A DNA stretch of 10,448 nucleotides from Proteobacteria bacterium UBA6492 (GTDB lineage Bacteria; Pseudomonadota; Gammaproteobacteria; UBA6429; Thiohalophilaceae). Where the stretch lies: the NCBI GenBank assembly GCA_002436485.1, contig DJMK01000159.1, positions 2,556 through 13,003 on the forward strand, given 5' to 3'. The notes under the pieces are model-generated. The model did no database searches. It was not told where the DNA came from and worked only from the letters and a program-made list of their open reading frames with translations. A program made the translations under genes and the position numbers. Positions within the stretch are counted from its first letter, which is position 1. Each line of letters begins with the position of its first letter. Below, one piece after another: positions 1-6,830 of this stretch.

Positions 1-506
1 GTCACAATATCGAGGTCAGATTCTTTCTCCGTCCATAACGTGATGCCAATCGAGCGCATGATGTTTTCGGCCAGCTCGCGTTGCTGTGCTGAAACCTGGC
101 TGGTTGCATACAGGCCAGTAGCACCAGCACGCACCAATGCGGGTGTATTGGGCATGGCCCGTACCATGGCAATTTCATGGCCAAACCATTTGTTAAACGC
201 GCTGCATCGAATGCCAGCTGCGATACTCAGAAAAAGGACTTTTTGGTCGCTGACTTTCAGCTCACTGATAACAGCCTGCATGGACTGGGGTTTAACCGCT
301 AATACAATGACATCACAATCATCCAGCATGCTCTGGTTAGTGCTGGCTGATCTGATATCAAAGTCATCACACAATGATTCAAGCCGTGATGTATCCGGAT
401 CAAAAGAGTAAATGTTTTCCGTAGGCACCCCACTGTCACATAACCCGCCGATCAAGGCACGTGCCATGTTACCTGAGCCAATGAAGCCAATTCTTGTTTT
501 ATCCAT
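1..506 (-). CDS. proC: Pyrroline-5-carboxylate reductase, N-terminal part, cut by the window edge
   Basis: Catalyses the last step of proline synthesis, NAD(P)H-dependent reduction of pyrroline-5-carboxylate to proline, in the cytoplasm. The frame opens with ATG at 506 and stays open for 168 codons to the left edge, so about 100 C-terminal residues of a usual ~270 are missing. Seen directly: the Rossmann nucleotide-binding loop GFIGSGNMARALIGG at residues 7-21, the family motif AVKPQ at 70-74, and the substrate-domain signature MPNTPALVRAGAT at 118-130. No catalytic dimer domain is visible because of the cut. It lies 69 nt downstream of yggS on the same strand, the order found in many gammaproteobacteria, so the two are probably cotranscribed. 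The Shine-Dalgarno signal before the ATG is weak (gggtaaag about 10 nt upstream). Confidence 0.96.
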   Translation of the reverse strand, partial: MDKTRIGFIGSGNMARALIGGLCDSGVPTENIYSFDPDTSRLESLCDDFDIRSASTNQSMLDDCDVIVLAVKPQSMQAVISELKVSDQKVLFLSIAAGIRCSAFNKWFGHEIAMVRAMPNTPALVRAGATGLYATSQVSAQQRELAENIMRSIGITLWTEKESDLDIV

Positions 507-575
507 GGTTTATAACTTTACCCGTTTTCGAACGACAAGTCAGTGTTAACAGGGCAGGGGAAAGGATTAACTGTT

Positions 576-1265
576 TTATTTTCTTCTCGGTCCGAAAAGT
601 GCCGTACCTATACGTACGATGGTGGCACCTTCCTGAATAGCAGCCTCCATATCATCAGTCATACCCATCGACAGGGTATCAAGTTGCAAACCCTGCGCAT
701 TTAATGTCTCGAAAAGTTCCCGCAGTTGCCTGAACGGTAGCCGTTGTTGCTCCGTATCATCTTCACGTGCCGGGATGGTCATCAGGCCACGTAACCTGAG
801 CCGGGGTAACTGGCGAATCTGCTGTGCCAGTTCCGCCAGTTGGTCTGGTGAAATACCGGATTTGCTGATCTCGCCACTGGTGTTTACCTGGATACAGATA
901 TTCAGGGGTGCCTTGTCAGCCGGCCGTTGATCATTAAGCCGTTGTGCAATCTTTAGGCGATCCACGCTATGGATCCAGTCGAAGTGTTCTGCCAGGCTGG
1001 CCGTTTTGTTGCTTTGGATTGGGCCAATGAAGTGCCATTCAATGCCAGGCACATTGGCCAGTTGCTGGATTTTGGCAACGGCTTCCTGTGCATAGCTTTC
1101 CCCAAAGCAAAGTTGGCCTATATTTATAGAAGCACGTATCACCTCAACTGGTTGAGTTTTACTCACAGCAAGCAGTTGTACCGACCCAGCCTGACGACCC
1201 GCTGCCTGTTCAGCGTCCTGAATACGCTGCTTTACCTGGTTGAGTCTGGCTGCAATGTCGGTCAT
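576..1265 (-). CDS. yggS: YggS/PROSC family pyridoxal-phosphate homeostasis protein
   Basis: A 229-residue, single-domain PLP-binding protein with the fold-type III barrel. The family has no known enzymatic reaction; it buffers or delivers PLP and affects amino-acid metabolism in the cytoplasm. Seen directly: AVSK at 33-36, whose Lys36 is the expected Schiff-base lysine; HFIGPIQSNK at 78-87; and the C-terminal phosphate-binding block SMGMTDD...GATIVRIGTALFG near 200-226. Length is normal for bacterial members. The usual FGENY motif reads FGESY here (residues 54-58), a mild deviation. The ATG at 1265 fits the family N-terminus (MTDIAARLNQV), although no strong ribosome-binding site precedes it. 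It is transcribed divergently from pilT and lies upstream of proC, the same arrangement as in Pseudomonas. Confidence 0.96.
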   Translation of the reverse strand: MTDIAARLNQVKQRIQDAEQAAGRQAGSVQLLAVSKTQPVEVIRASINIGQLCFGESYAQEAVAKIQQLANVPGIEWHFIGPIQSNKTASLAEHFDWIHSVDRLKIAQRLNDQRPADKAPLNICIQVNTSGEISKSGISPDQLAELAQQIRQLPRLRLRGLMTIPAREDDTEQQRLPFRQLRELFETLNAQGLQLDTLSMGMTDDMEAAIQEGATIVRIGTALFGPRRK

Positions 1266-1372
1266 GGAAATGTGCGCTCAATCCAATTTTACTTTAAAGT
1301 TGGGGTTTAGAATCATACAGGGGAACCGATAAATATTCACAATCCCCTTTACAGGAAGAGTCAGTAAAACGT
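1266..1372. promoter_or_regulatory. Divergent promoter region between yggS and pilT
   Basis: These 107 bp must carry the start signals for both directions because the flanking genes diverge. On the minus strand a candidate sigma-70 promoter for yggS is TTGTGA (1337-1342) with TATGAT (1312-1317); the -10 is good but the 19-bp spacer is long. For pilT, AT-rich hexamers such as TAGAAT (1308-1313) and TAAATA (1330-1335) are possible -10 elements without convincing -35 partners. The purine-rich AGGAAG at 1353-1358 is the best pilT ribosome-binding site, although its 14-nt distance to the ATG is longer than ideal. That a promoter region lies here is well supported by gene orientation; the exact elements are guesses. 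Confidence 0.45.
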
Positions 1373-2410
1373 ATGGATATTACAGAGTTACTCGCCTTTA
1401 GCGTCAAAAACAAAGCATCAGATTTGCACCTCTCGGCCGGCTTGCCACCCATGATACGTGTCGATGGTGATGTGCGTCGTATCAATGTGCCTCCCCTGGA
1501 GCACAAGACCGTGCACGCGCTGATTTATGACATCATGAATGATAAACAGCGCAAGGATTTTGAAGAATTTCTGGAAACCGATTTTTCGTTTGAACTGCCG
1601 GACATTGCGCGCTTTCGTGTCAATGCCTTTAACCATAACCGTGGTGCTGGTGCTGTATTTCGTACCATTCCCTCAAAGATTCTGACGCTTGAGGAACTGG
1701 GCTGCCCAGGTGTCTTTAAGGAAGTTTCTGATCAGCCGCGCGGTATCGTGCTGGTGACTGGGCCAACCGGTTCCGGTAAGTCCACCACGTTGGCAGCGAT
1801 GATTGATTACAAGAACGATACCGAACATGGCCATATCCTGACGATTGAAGACCCGATCGAATTCGTGCATGAGAGTAAGAAGTGCCTGGTCAATCAGCGC
1901 GAGGTACACCGTGATACGCTCGGGTTTAGCGAAGCGCTTCGTTCAGCACTGCGTGAAGACCCGGACATCATCCTGGTGGGTGAGATGCGTGACCTGGAAA
2001 CGATTCGTTTGGCGCTGACTGCAGCGGAAACCGGCCACCTGGTATTTGGTACATTGCACACCAGTTCGGCTGCCAAAACCATTGACCGGATCATCGACGT
2101 GTCCCCCGCCGCTGAAAAAGGCATGGTGCGCTCCATGTTGTCAGAATCACTACGTGCGGTAATTGCCCAGACGCTGTTGAAAAAAATCGGTGGTGGCCGT
2201 GTGGCAGCCCATGAAATCATGATTGGCACCCCGGCGATACGTAACCTGATTCGCGAAGACAAGGTGGCACAGATGTATTCCGCCATCCAGACTGGTCAGC
2301 AATATGGTATGCAAACGCTGGATCAATGCCTGCAGGATTTATTACAGCGCGGCATCATTAGCAAGCAGGATGCGAAAATGCGTGCTGCTAACAAGGATGA
2401 TTTTAAATAA
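1373..2410 (+). CDS. pilT: Type IV pilus retraction ATPase PilT
   Basis: Hexameric secretion-family ATPase at the inner-membrane base of the type IV pilus. It depolymerises the pilus and drives twitching motility, surface sensing and DNA uptake. At 345 residues the length matches the family. Seen directly: N-terminal PAS-like domain (about 1-100, beginning MDITELLAFSVKNKASDLHL), Walker A GPTGSGKS at 130-137, Asp box ILTIEDPIE at 155-163, Walker B DPDIILVGEMRD around 196-207, His box AAETGHLVFGTLHT at 217-230, and the PilT-specific retraction motif AIRNLIRE in the C-terminal domain. All catalytic features appear intact. pilU follows after 36 nt on the same strand, so the pair is probably one transcript. 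The start gives the standard N-terminus. Confidence 0.98.
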   Translation: MDITELLAFSVKNKASDLHLSAGLPPMIRVDGDVRRINVPPLEHKTVHALIYDIMNDKQRKDFEEFLETDFSFELPDIARFRVNAFNHNRGAGAVFRTIPSKILTLEELGCPGVFKEVSDQPRGIVLVTGPTGSGKSTTLAAMIDYKNDTEHGHILTIEDPIEFVHESKKCLVNQREVHRDTLGFSEALRSALREDPDIILVGEMRDLETIRLALTAAETGHLVFGTLHTSSAAKTIDRIIDVSPAAEKGMVRSMLSESLRAVIAQTLLKKIGGGRVAAHEIMIGTPAIRNLIREDKVAQMYSAIQTGQQYGMQTLDQCLQDLLQRGIISKQDAKMRAANKDDFK

Positions 2411-2446
2411 TCCGCGCATATAAATAACAGACACTGAGAGAAATAT

Positions 2447-3577
2447 ATGGATTTCAATTCACTGTTAAAACTCATGGTGCACAAAAAGGCCTCTGACCTT
2501 TTTATTACCGCAGGTGTGGCGCCGAGTATTAAAGTAAACGGTAAATTAACACCGGTTACACAGGCTACACTGACACCGGCGCAGGCACGGGAGATCACTT
2601 ATTCCATTATGACGCCCGAACAACGCCAGGAATTTGATACCACGCATGAATGTAACTTTGCGATTTCAGCATCCGGTATCGGTCGTTTTCGTGTCAGCGC
2701 ATTCCATCAGCGCAACCATGCCGGTATGGTGTTGCGTAAAATCGAAACTAAAATTCCAACCATCGATGGTCTCAAGTTGCCACCGATACTGCGTGACCTG
2801 GCCATGACCAAGCGTGGACTTGTCTTGTTCGTGGGTGCAACCGGTTCCGGTAAGTCAACATCGCTGGCAGCCATGATTGGTTACCGTAACCAGAACAGTA
2901 CCGGCCATATTATTTCCATTGAGGATCCGATCGAATTTATTCACTCGCATGGCGGTTGTATCGTGACCCAGCGTGAAGTTGGGCTGGATACCGATAGTTT
3001 CGAGATTGCATTGAAAAACACGCTGCGCCAGGCGCCGGATGTCATTCTAATTGGTGAGATTCGAACCCGCGAGACCATGGACCATGCGATTGCCTTTGCA
3101 GAAACCGGTCACCTTTGTCTTGCAACCTTGCATGCTAACAACTCCAACCAGGCGCTGGACCGCATTATCAACTTCTTCCCCGAAGATCGGCGTGGCCAAT
3201 TGTTGATGGATCTTTCACTTAACCTGAAGGGAATTGTCGCGCAGCAGCTGATTCCGGCACCGGATGGCCAGAGTCGTGAATTATGTGCGGAGATACTTAT
3301 CAATACGCCATTGATTTCAGATCTGGTCAAGAAAGGTGAAGTCCATGCGCTCAAGGAACTGATGGGCAAGTCGCGTCAACATGGTATGCAGACCTTTGAC
3401 CAGGCATTGTATGACTTGTACAAGGATGGCCGTATCACCTACGAGGATGCGATCAATCATGCTGATTCGGCCAATGAGCTGCGACTGATGATCAAGCTGG
3501 GTGATTCCAAGGGCGACGTGGAAACTATCTCGTCATCACTGGATGGTGTCACAATTCAGGAATCCGATAACATCTAG
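2447..3577 (+). CDS. pilU: PilT-dependent accessory retraction ATPase PilU
   Basis: Paralogue of PilT that assists pilus retraction and in studied species needs PilT to act. The 376-residue length is typical of PilU, which has a longer C-terminus than PilT. Seen directly: Walker A GATGSGKS at 130-137, Asp box IISIEDPIEF at 155-164, Walker B APDVILIGEIRTRE around 196-209, and His box AETGHLCLATLHA at 218-230. The PilT motif AIRNLIRE is absent; the matching place reads TPLISDLVKKGEVHALKELM, which helps separate PilU from a second PilT. A usable ribosome-binding site, GAGAG at 2436-2440, lies 6 nt before the ATG. The gene ends tail to tail with the pyrK relic, whose stop codon starts 3 nt after the pilU stop. 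Confidence 0.97.
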   Translation: MDFNSLLKLMVHKKASDLFITAGVAPSIKVNGKLTPVTQATLTPAQAREITYSIMTPEQRQEFDTTHECNFAISASGIGRFRVSAFHQRNHAGMVLRKIETKIPTIDGLKLPPILRDLAMTKRGLVLFVGATGSGKSTSLAAMIGYRNQNSTGHIISIEDPIEFIHSHGGCIVTQREVGLDTDSFEIALKNTLRQAPDVILIGEIRTRETMDHAIAFAETGHLCLATLHANNSNQALDRIINFFPEDRRGQLLMDLSLNLKGIVAQQLIPAPDGQSRELCAEILINTPLISDLVKKGEVHALKELMGKSRQHGMQTFDQALYDLYKDGRITYEDAINHADSANELRLMIKLGDSKGDVETISSSLDGVTIQESDNI

Positions 3578-3579
3578 GT

Positions 3580-3657
3580 TTACTGGAACACCTGGTAAGC
3601 ATCAAATACCGGGCCGTCAACACAAACCCGTTTTACTGTAGAACCGCCTGTGGCGTT
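3580..3657 (-). pseudogene. Degraded second copy of the pyrK 3' end
   Basis: Read on the minus strand, this stretch encodes TVKRVCVDGPVFDAYQVFQ followed by TAA at 3580-3582. The intact pyrK just upstream ends in AMKRVCVDGPVFEAHTVFF and a stop, so the two ends align in register to the stop codon. An in-frame TGA at 3658-3660 closes the frame after 25 codons. In another frame upstream there is VLIETP, which resembles the PyrK strand before this motif and suggests a frameshift, but that link is weak. It holds only the region of the fourth cluster cysteine and cannot make a functional protein. It may be the original pyrK end displaced by an insertion, or what is left of a tandem duplicate. Confidence 0.75.
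3602..3633. repeat. 32-bp direct repeat, copy 1 (in the pyrK relic)
   Basis: The 32 bases at 3602-3633 recur identically at 3731-3762, a spacing of 129 bp. On the minus strand both encode KRVCVDGPVF. The bases on either side diverge sharply: the eight codons after the shared phenylalanine, including the stop, match at only about half their positions by hand comparison. Confidence 0.9.
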
Positions 3658-3659
3658 TC
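3641..3659. terminator. Hairpin between convergent pilU and pyrK, possible terminator
   Basis: GAACCGCC (3641-3648) and GGCGTTTC (3652-3659) form an eight-position stem with one C/T mismatch and a three-base TGT loop. It lies where transcription from pilU and from the pyrK operon would meet, so a terminator role in either direction is plausible. The sequence after it is only moderately T-rich on either strand, which weakens the case. It also sits at the point where the pyrK relic loses its reading frame. Confidence 0.3.
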
Positions 3660-3673
3660 AATTAGTACTTCCT

Positions 3674-3692
3674 GAACTCGCTATGCTCGTTC
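3674..3692. repeat. Imperfect palindrome between pyrK and its relic
   Basis: GAACTCGCTATGCTCGTTC is a 19-base interrupted palindrome: GAAC pairs with GTTC and the central GC with GC, with two mismatched positions on each arm. It lies in the 51 bp between the relic and the pyrK stop, a stretch that does not resemble pyrK. No second copy was noticed in this window. It could be a fragment of a small repeat element or a chance structure. Confidence 0.35.
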
Positions 3693-3708
3693 TGGTTGCA
3701 TTGCTGAA

Positions 3709-4581
3709 TTAGAAAAATACGGTATGTGCTTCAAATACCGGGCCGTCAACACAAACCCGTTTCATTGCTAATCCGTTTTCGGTTTGTACTTGCACTACGC
3801 AGCCGGCACAACCACCTACCGCGCAGGCCATGAACTCTTCCAGTGAAACCTGGCAAGCAAGGTTGTATTCCTTGGCAAGGCTGGCAACCGCTTCCAGCAT
3901 GGGATGTGGACCACAACTGAAAATCTCGATTTGCTGGCGTTGCTCATCACCCAATGACTCGATGTATAGACGTGCAAGGTCAGTTACGTAACCATCATGA
4001 CATCCCGGATAACCCTGCTTACTGGTTAATCGCGAGGCAATGCCCCAGTCTTCCAGTAAAGGCATGCAGGCGATTACCCCGTCCGGCATTCCAGGTACCA
4101 TGATCGTGGATGGTTTACTTTGAAACGGGAAGGGCACTTCCGAACCCATAATGACAAATGGTGTGTAACTTTTGTTATGTCTCAGGGCATCTGCCAGATA
4201 AATCATGGGTGGTATTCCGACACCACCACCGATTAATAATGGCCTGGTTTTTTGCTCATTGGTTGTGAATGGAACACCAATCGGTCCCATGACATCGATA
4301 AGTTCACCGGCTTTTCGTTGCGATAACAAGCGGGTTCCATCACCAAGTACCTTGTAAAGGATTTCGATCCAGCCTGCTTCCTTGTCCGCGCGCATGAGCG
4401 AAATAGGGCGGCGCATTTTTAATTGTGGATTACACTGAATGTGCACAAAGCTACCGGGTAATGCACGCTGAGCGATCTCTGGTGCGTGCATGCGCATGAT
4501 AAATTGATCGCCGTCAAAGGCATGATGCGAGGTAATCTCTGCCTGTTCTGGCACAATGGTATTGCGGTTTACTTTACTCAT
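3709..4581 (-). CDS. pyrK: Dihydroorotate dehydrogenase electron-transfer subunit, PyrK type
   Basis: A 290-residue flavin/iron-sulfur reductase. In class 1B dihydroorotate dehydrogenases PyrK carries electrons from the PyrD FMN through a [2Fe-2S] cluster and FAD to NAD. Seen directly: FAD-binding motif RRPISL at 57-62, nucleotide-binding loop GGGVGIPP at 118-125, CGP at 224-226, and four C-terminal cysteines (253, 258, 261, 277) in the spacing C-x4-C-x2-C-x15-C expected for the cluster. All key residues are present, so the gene looks functional. It is the last gene of the operon and starts 6 nt after the pyrC' stop; no clear ribosome-binding site is seen, which suggests coupling to pyrC'. 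No pyrD is visible. A related reductase such as a hydrogenase or sulfide dehydrogenase subunit is a less likely alternative given the pyr context. Confidence 0.88.
   Translation of the reverse strand: MSKVNRNTIVPEQAEITSHHAFDGDQFIMRMHAPEIAQRALPGSFVHIQCNPQLKMRRPISLMRADKEAGWIEILYKVLGDGTRLLSQRKAGELIDVMGPIGVPFTTNEQKTRPLLIGGGVGIPPMIYLADALRHNKSYTPFVIMGSEVPFPFQSKPSTIMVPGMPDGVIACMPLLEDWGIASRLTSKQGYPGCHDGYVTDLARLYIESLGDEQRQQIEIFSCGPHPMLEAVASLAKEYNLACQVSLEEFMACAVGGCAGCVVQVQTENGLAMKRVCVDGPVFEAHTVFF
3731..3762. repeat. 32-bp direct repeat, copy 2 (inside intact pyrK)
   Basis: Identical to 3602-3633. This copy lies within the functional pyrK and encodes KRVCVDGPVF, including Cys277, the fourth expected ligand of the [2Fe-2S] cluster. 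Confidence 0.9.
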
Positions 4582-4587
4582 GATGCG

Positions 4588-5865
4588 TTATTTTAATTCG
4601 TGAACCAGGTTACCGGCCAGTAGTGTATGCGTAACTCTGCCCTGTAATTCCCAATCCAGGAACGGTGAATTCTTGCCGCGACTTATCATGGTTTCACTGG
4701 ATAATACCCAGTGCGCATTCGGATCAAAGATGCAGATATCGGCAATCGCACCAACCGACAGGTGGCCGGCATCAATGTTTAAAATCTCTGCCGGGGTCGT
4801 TGAAAGATGCTCAATCATGTTGGACATACTCAGTTTTTTTTCACTAACCAGCCTCAGGCTAAGTGGTAATAGCGTTTCCAGTGCAGACATGCCGGGTTCG
4901 GTATCGCCAAAGGGTGCAAGCTTGGCGTCAATGTCATGGGGCTGGTGATCAGAACAGATAACTTCAATACGATTGTCCGCAACCGCAGCACGTAATTCAT
5001 CCCGGTCACGCTGGGTTCGCAAGGGAGGCCGCACATTGCATTGGCTGTTAAAGAAACCCAGGTCCATTTCGGTCAGATGCAGCTGGTGCGCTGCGACATC
5101 GGCAGTAATGTCATGACCCTCGAACTTGGAACGGCCAATCATCTGTACCGCACGCGCAGTGGAAAGACGGCAAAAATGCACACGTGCACCGGTTTGTTCT
5201 ACTAACATGAGAAAGTTGGCGACCGCATGCGTTTCGGCTGCTTCGGGTATACCGGGAATACCTAGCCGGGTTGCGACAGCACCTTCGTGGGCAATACCCC
5301 CATTGGCCAGGCCATTGTCCAGCGGGTAAAAGAATACTGTCAGGTCCACGCTTGCCGCGTATTCAAGCGCACGTCTGAGTACCTGTGGATTATTAATACA
5401 ATTAATAATGTTGCTAACACCTACGCATCCGGCATCTTTCAAATGCGCCATTTCACTGAGGTGCTCGCCGTCCAGACCTTTCGTTAATGCACCCAGGGTA
5501 TAGGCATGGCAGTTTCCGGCGTCCAGGTTGCGACGATGAATCAGCTCAACCACCGCAGGTGTATCGATAACTGGGTTGGTGTCCGGTGGAATGCATAAAC
5601 TGGTGATGCCACTGGCCGCGGCGGCACGAGTTTCCGAGGCAATGGTGCCTTTGTGTTCCTGGCCGGGTTCTCGCAGCCTGGCAGACAGATCGACCAGACC
5701 GGGGCAAACAATGTTGCCGCTCGCATCAATAGTTCGATCGGCCTTGAAACCAGCGGGGGCCTTACCTATAGCGATGACCTGTTCGTCCTGGATATAAACA
5801 TTGGTGGGACCATCTACCTGGTTACGTGGGTCGATGAGGTGGCCGTTGATGATCTCGATATACAT
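4588..5865 (-). CDS. pyrC': Inactive dihydroorotase homologue PyrC', probable partner of aspartate transcarbamoylase
   Basis: A 425-residue amidohydrolase of the class I dihydroorotase type that has lost its active site. The metal-binding HxH before LREPG is replaced: residues 59-66 read DLSARLRE, so both histidines are gone (Ser61, Arg63). The FSDDG aspartate region reads VSNIIN (150-155), the first later histidine is Tyr180 (FFYPLDNG), and the second is Arg233 (FCRLST). Only the aspartate in SDHQPH (Asp306) remains. Pseudomonas has such a protein, PyrC', which does not catalyse but assembles with PyrB into a large complex and is needed for its activity. The start codon overlaps the pyrB stop by one base (TGATG), fitting production of the two partners together. 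A catalytic dihydroorotase should exist elsewhere in the genome. The gene is often annotated simply as pyrC. Confidence 0.93.
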   Translation of the reverse strand: MYIEIINGHLIDPRNQVDGPTNVYIQDEQVIAIGKAPAGFKADRTIDASGNIVCPGLVDLSARLREPGQEHKGTIASETRAAAASGITSLCIPPDTNPVIDTPAVVELIHRRNLDAGNCHAYTLGALTKGLDGEHLSEMAHLKDAGCVGVSNIINCINNPQVLRRALEYAASVDLTVFFYPLDNGLANGGIAHEGAVATRLGIPGIPEAAETHAVANFLMLVEQTGARVHFCRLSTARAVQMIGRSKFEGHDITADVAAHQLHLTEMDLGFFNSQCNVRPPLRTQRDRDELRAAVADNRIEVICSDHQPHDIDAKLAPFGDTEPGMSALETLLPLSLRLVSEKKLSMSNMIEHLSTTPAEILNIDAGHLSVGAIADICIFDPNAHWVLSSETMISRGKNSPFLDWELQGRVTHTLLAGNLVHELK

Positions 5866-6830
5866 CAGGCCTCCTGCTTTCTACCTAACACCATCGACAT
5901 CACGGCCATTCGCACGGCCAGCCCGTTGGTAACCTGTTCGAGGATGACGGATTGTGGTCCATCGGCAACAGCCGATTCTATTTCGACACCGCGATTAATC
6001 GGACCCGGGTGCATCACGATAGCATCGGGTTTGGCGAGCGCCAGTTTTTTCCGCGTCAGGCCATACTGGATAAAGTATTCATCCTCACTCGGTAGCATGG
6101 CGCCCAGCATGCGTTCGCGTTGCAGGCGTAGCATGATGATGACATCCACATCCCGTAATCCCTCTTTCATGTCGTGATAGACATGGACTCCCAGGCTACT
6201 GGCTTCCCTTGGGATCAGGGTATGCGGACCAATTACCCTGACTTCAGGGACGCCCAGAATATTCAGCGCGTGAATTTCCGAGCGCGCAACCCGCGAGTGC
6301 AGAATATCGCCGACGATAGCAACACGAAGCTTGGTGAAATCCTGTTTGTGACGGCGAATGGTGAACATATCCAGCATGCCCTGGGTCGGGTGGGCATGTC
6401 GACCATCCCCCGCATTGATTACACTGATGTGTGGTGCAACGTGTTCGGCGATGAAGTGGGCGGCACCACTGGTGTTGTGCCGCACGATAAACATGTCGCA
6501 GTGCATGGCTTCCAGGTTGCGCAACATATCCAGCAGGCTTTCCCCCTTGCTGGTGGACGAGGCCTGGATATTGATATTGAGTACATCTGCGGAGAGTCGC
6601 TTGGCAGCCAGCTCAAAGGTAGTTCGAGTACGTGTACTGGGCTCAAAGAACAGGTTAACCAGTGTTTTGCCACGCAAAAGTGGGACTTTCTTGGCCTGTT
6701 GAGTGCCTACGGTAGAAAAATTTTCGGCGGTATCGAGAATATCGGTGAGTGTTTGTCGGGGAAGGCCATCAATAGTGAGAAAGTGGCGAAGCAGGCCATT
6801 TTGATCGAATTGAATATCCCGCTTGCTCAC
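5865..6830 (-). CDS. pyrB: Aspartate carbamoyltransferase catalytic subunit
   Basis: Condenses carbamoyl phosphate and aspartate to carbamoyl aspartate, the committed step of pyrimidine synthesis. 321 residues. Seen directly: carbamoyl-phosphate loop FFEPSTRTRTTFE at 61-73, STSKGES at 92-98 with the lysine that reaches into the neighbouring active site, HPTQ at 147-150, GDILHSRVARS at 174-184, LRLQRER at 234-240, and HPGPINRGVEI at 274-284. All catalytic motifs are intact. The N-terminus runs about seven residues beyond the E. coli enzyme before the first conserved helix, in line with the class A enzymes that pair with PyrC'. No pyrI regulatory subunit is visible. The start is GTG, overlapping the pyrR stop as GTGA, which implies translational coupling. 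Confidence 0.97.
   Translation of the reverse strand: MSKRDIQFDQNGLLRHFLTIDGLPRQTLTDILDTAENFSTVGTQQAKKVPLLRGKTLVNLFFEPSTRTRTTFELAAKRLSADVLNINIQASSTSKGESLLDMLRNLEAMHCDMFIVRHNTSGAAHFIAEHVAPHISVINAGDGRHAHPTQGMLDMFTIRRHKQDFTKLRVAIVGDILHSRVARSEIHALNILGVPEVRVIGPHTLIPREASSLGVHVYHDMKEGLRDVDVIIMLRLQRERMLGAMLPSEDEYFIQYGLTRKKLALAKPDAIVMHPGPINRGVEIESAVADGPQSVILEQVTNGLAVRMAVMSMVLGRKQEA

Noticed and set aside
40..411. 123-codon plus-strand frame near the left edge
   Set aside because: It is antisense to proC, whose minus-strand frame has clear nucleotide-binding and substrate motifs and runs off the window edge.
549..575. AACAG / CTGTT inverted repeat after yggS, considered as a terminator
   Set aside because: The stem is only 5 bp with a 17-base loop and no T-run in the yggS direction; proC follows on the same strand.
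1894..2286. 130-codon minus-strand frame inside pilT
   Set aside because: It is serine- and arginine-rich in the way expected of the reverse complement of a conserved ATPase, with no domain or start signal.
3591..3613. Hairpin CCTGGTA / TACCGGG just after pilU, considered as the pilU terminator
   Set aside because: The 7-bp stem includes a wobble pair and no T-run follows it. Much of it is explained by the coding sequence of the pyrK relic.
5653..6177. 174-codon plus-strand frame opposite the pyrC' and pyrB junction
   Set aside because: It is antisense to two well-supported genes, and its composition is that of a complementary-frame shadow.
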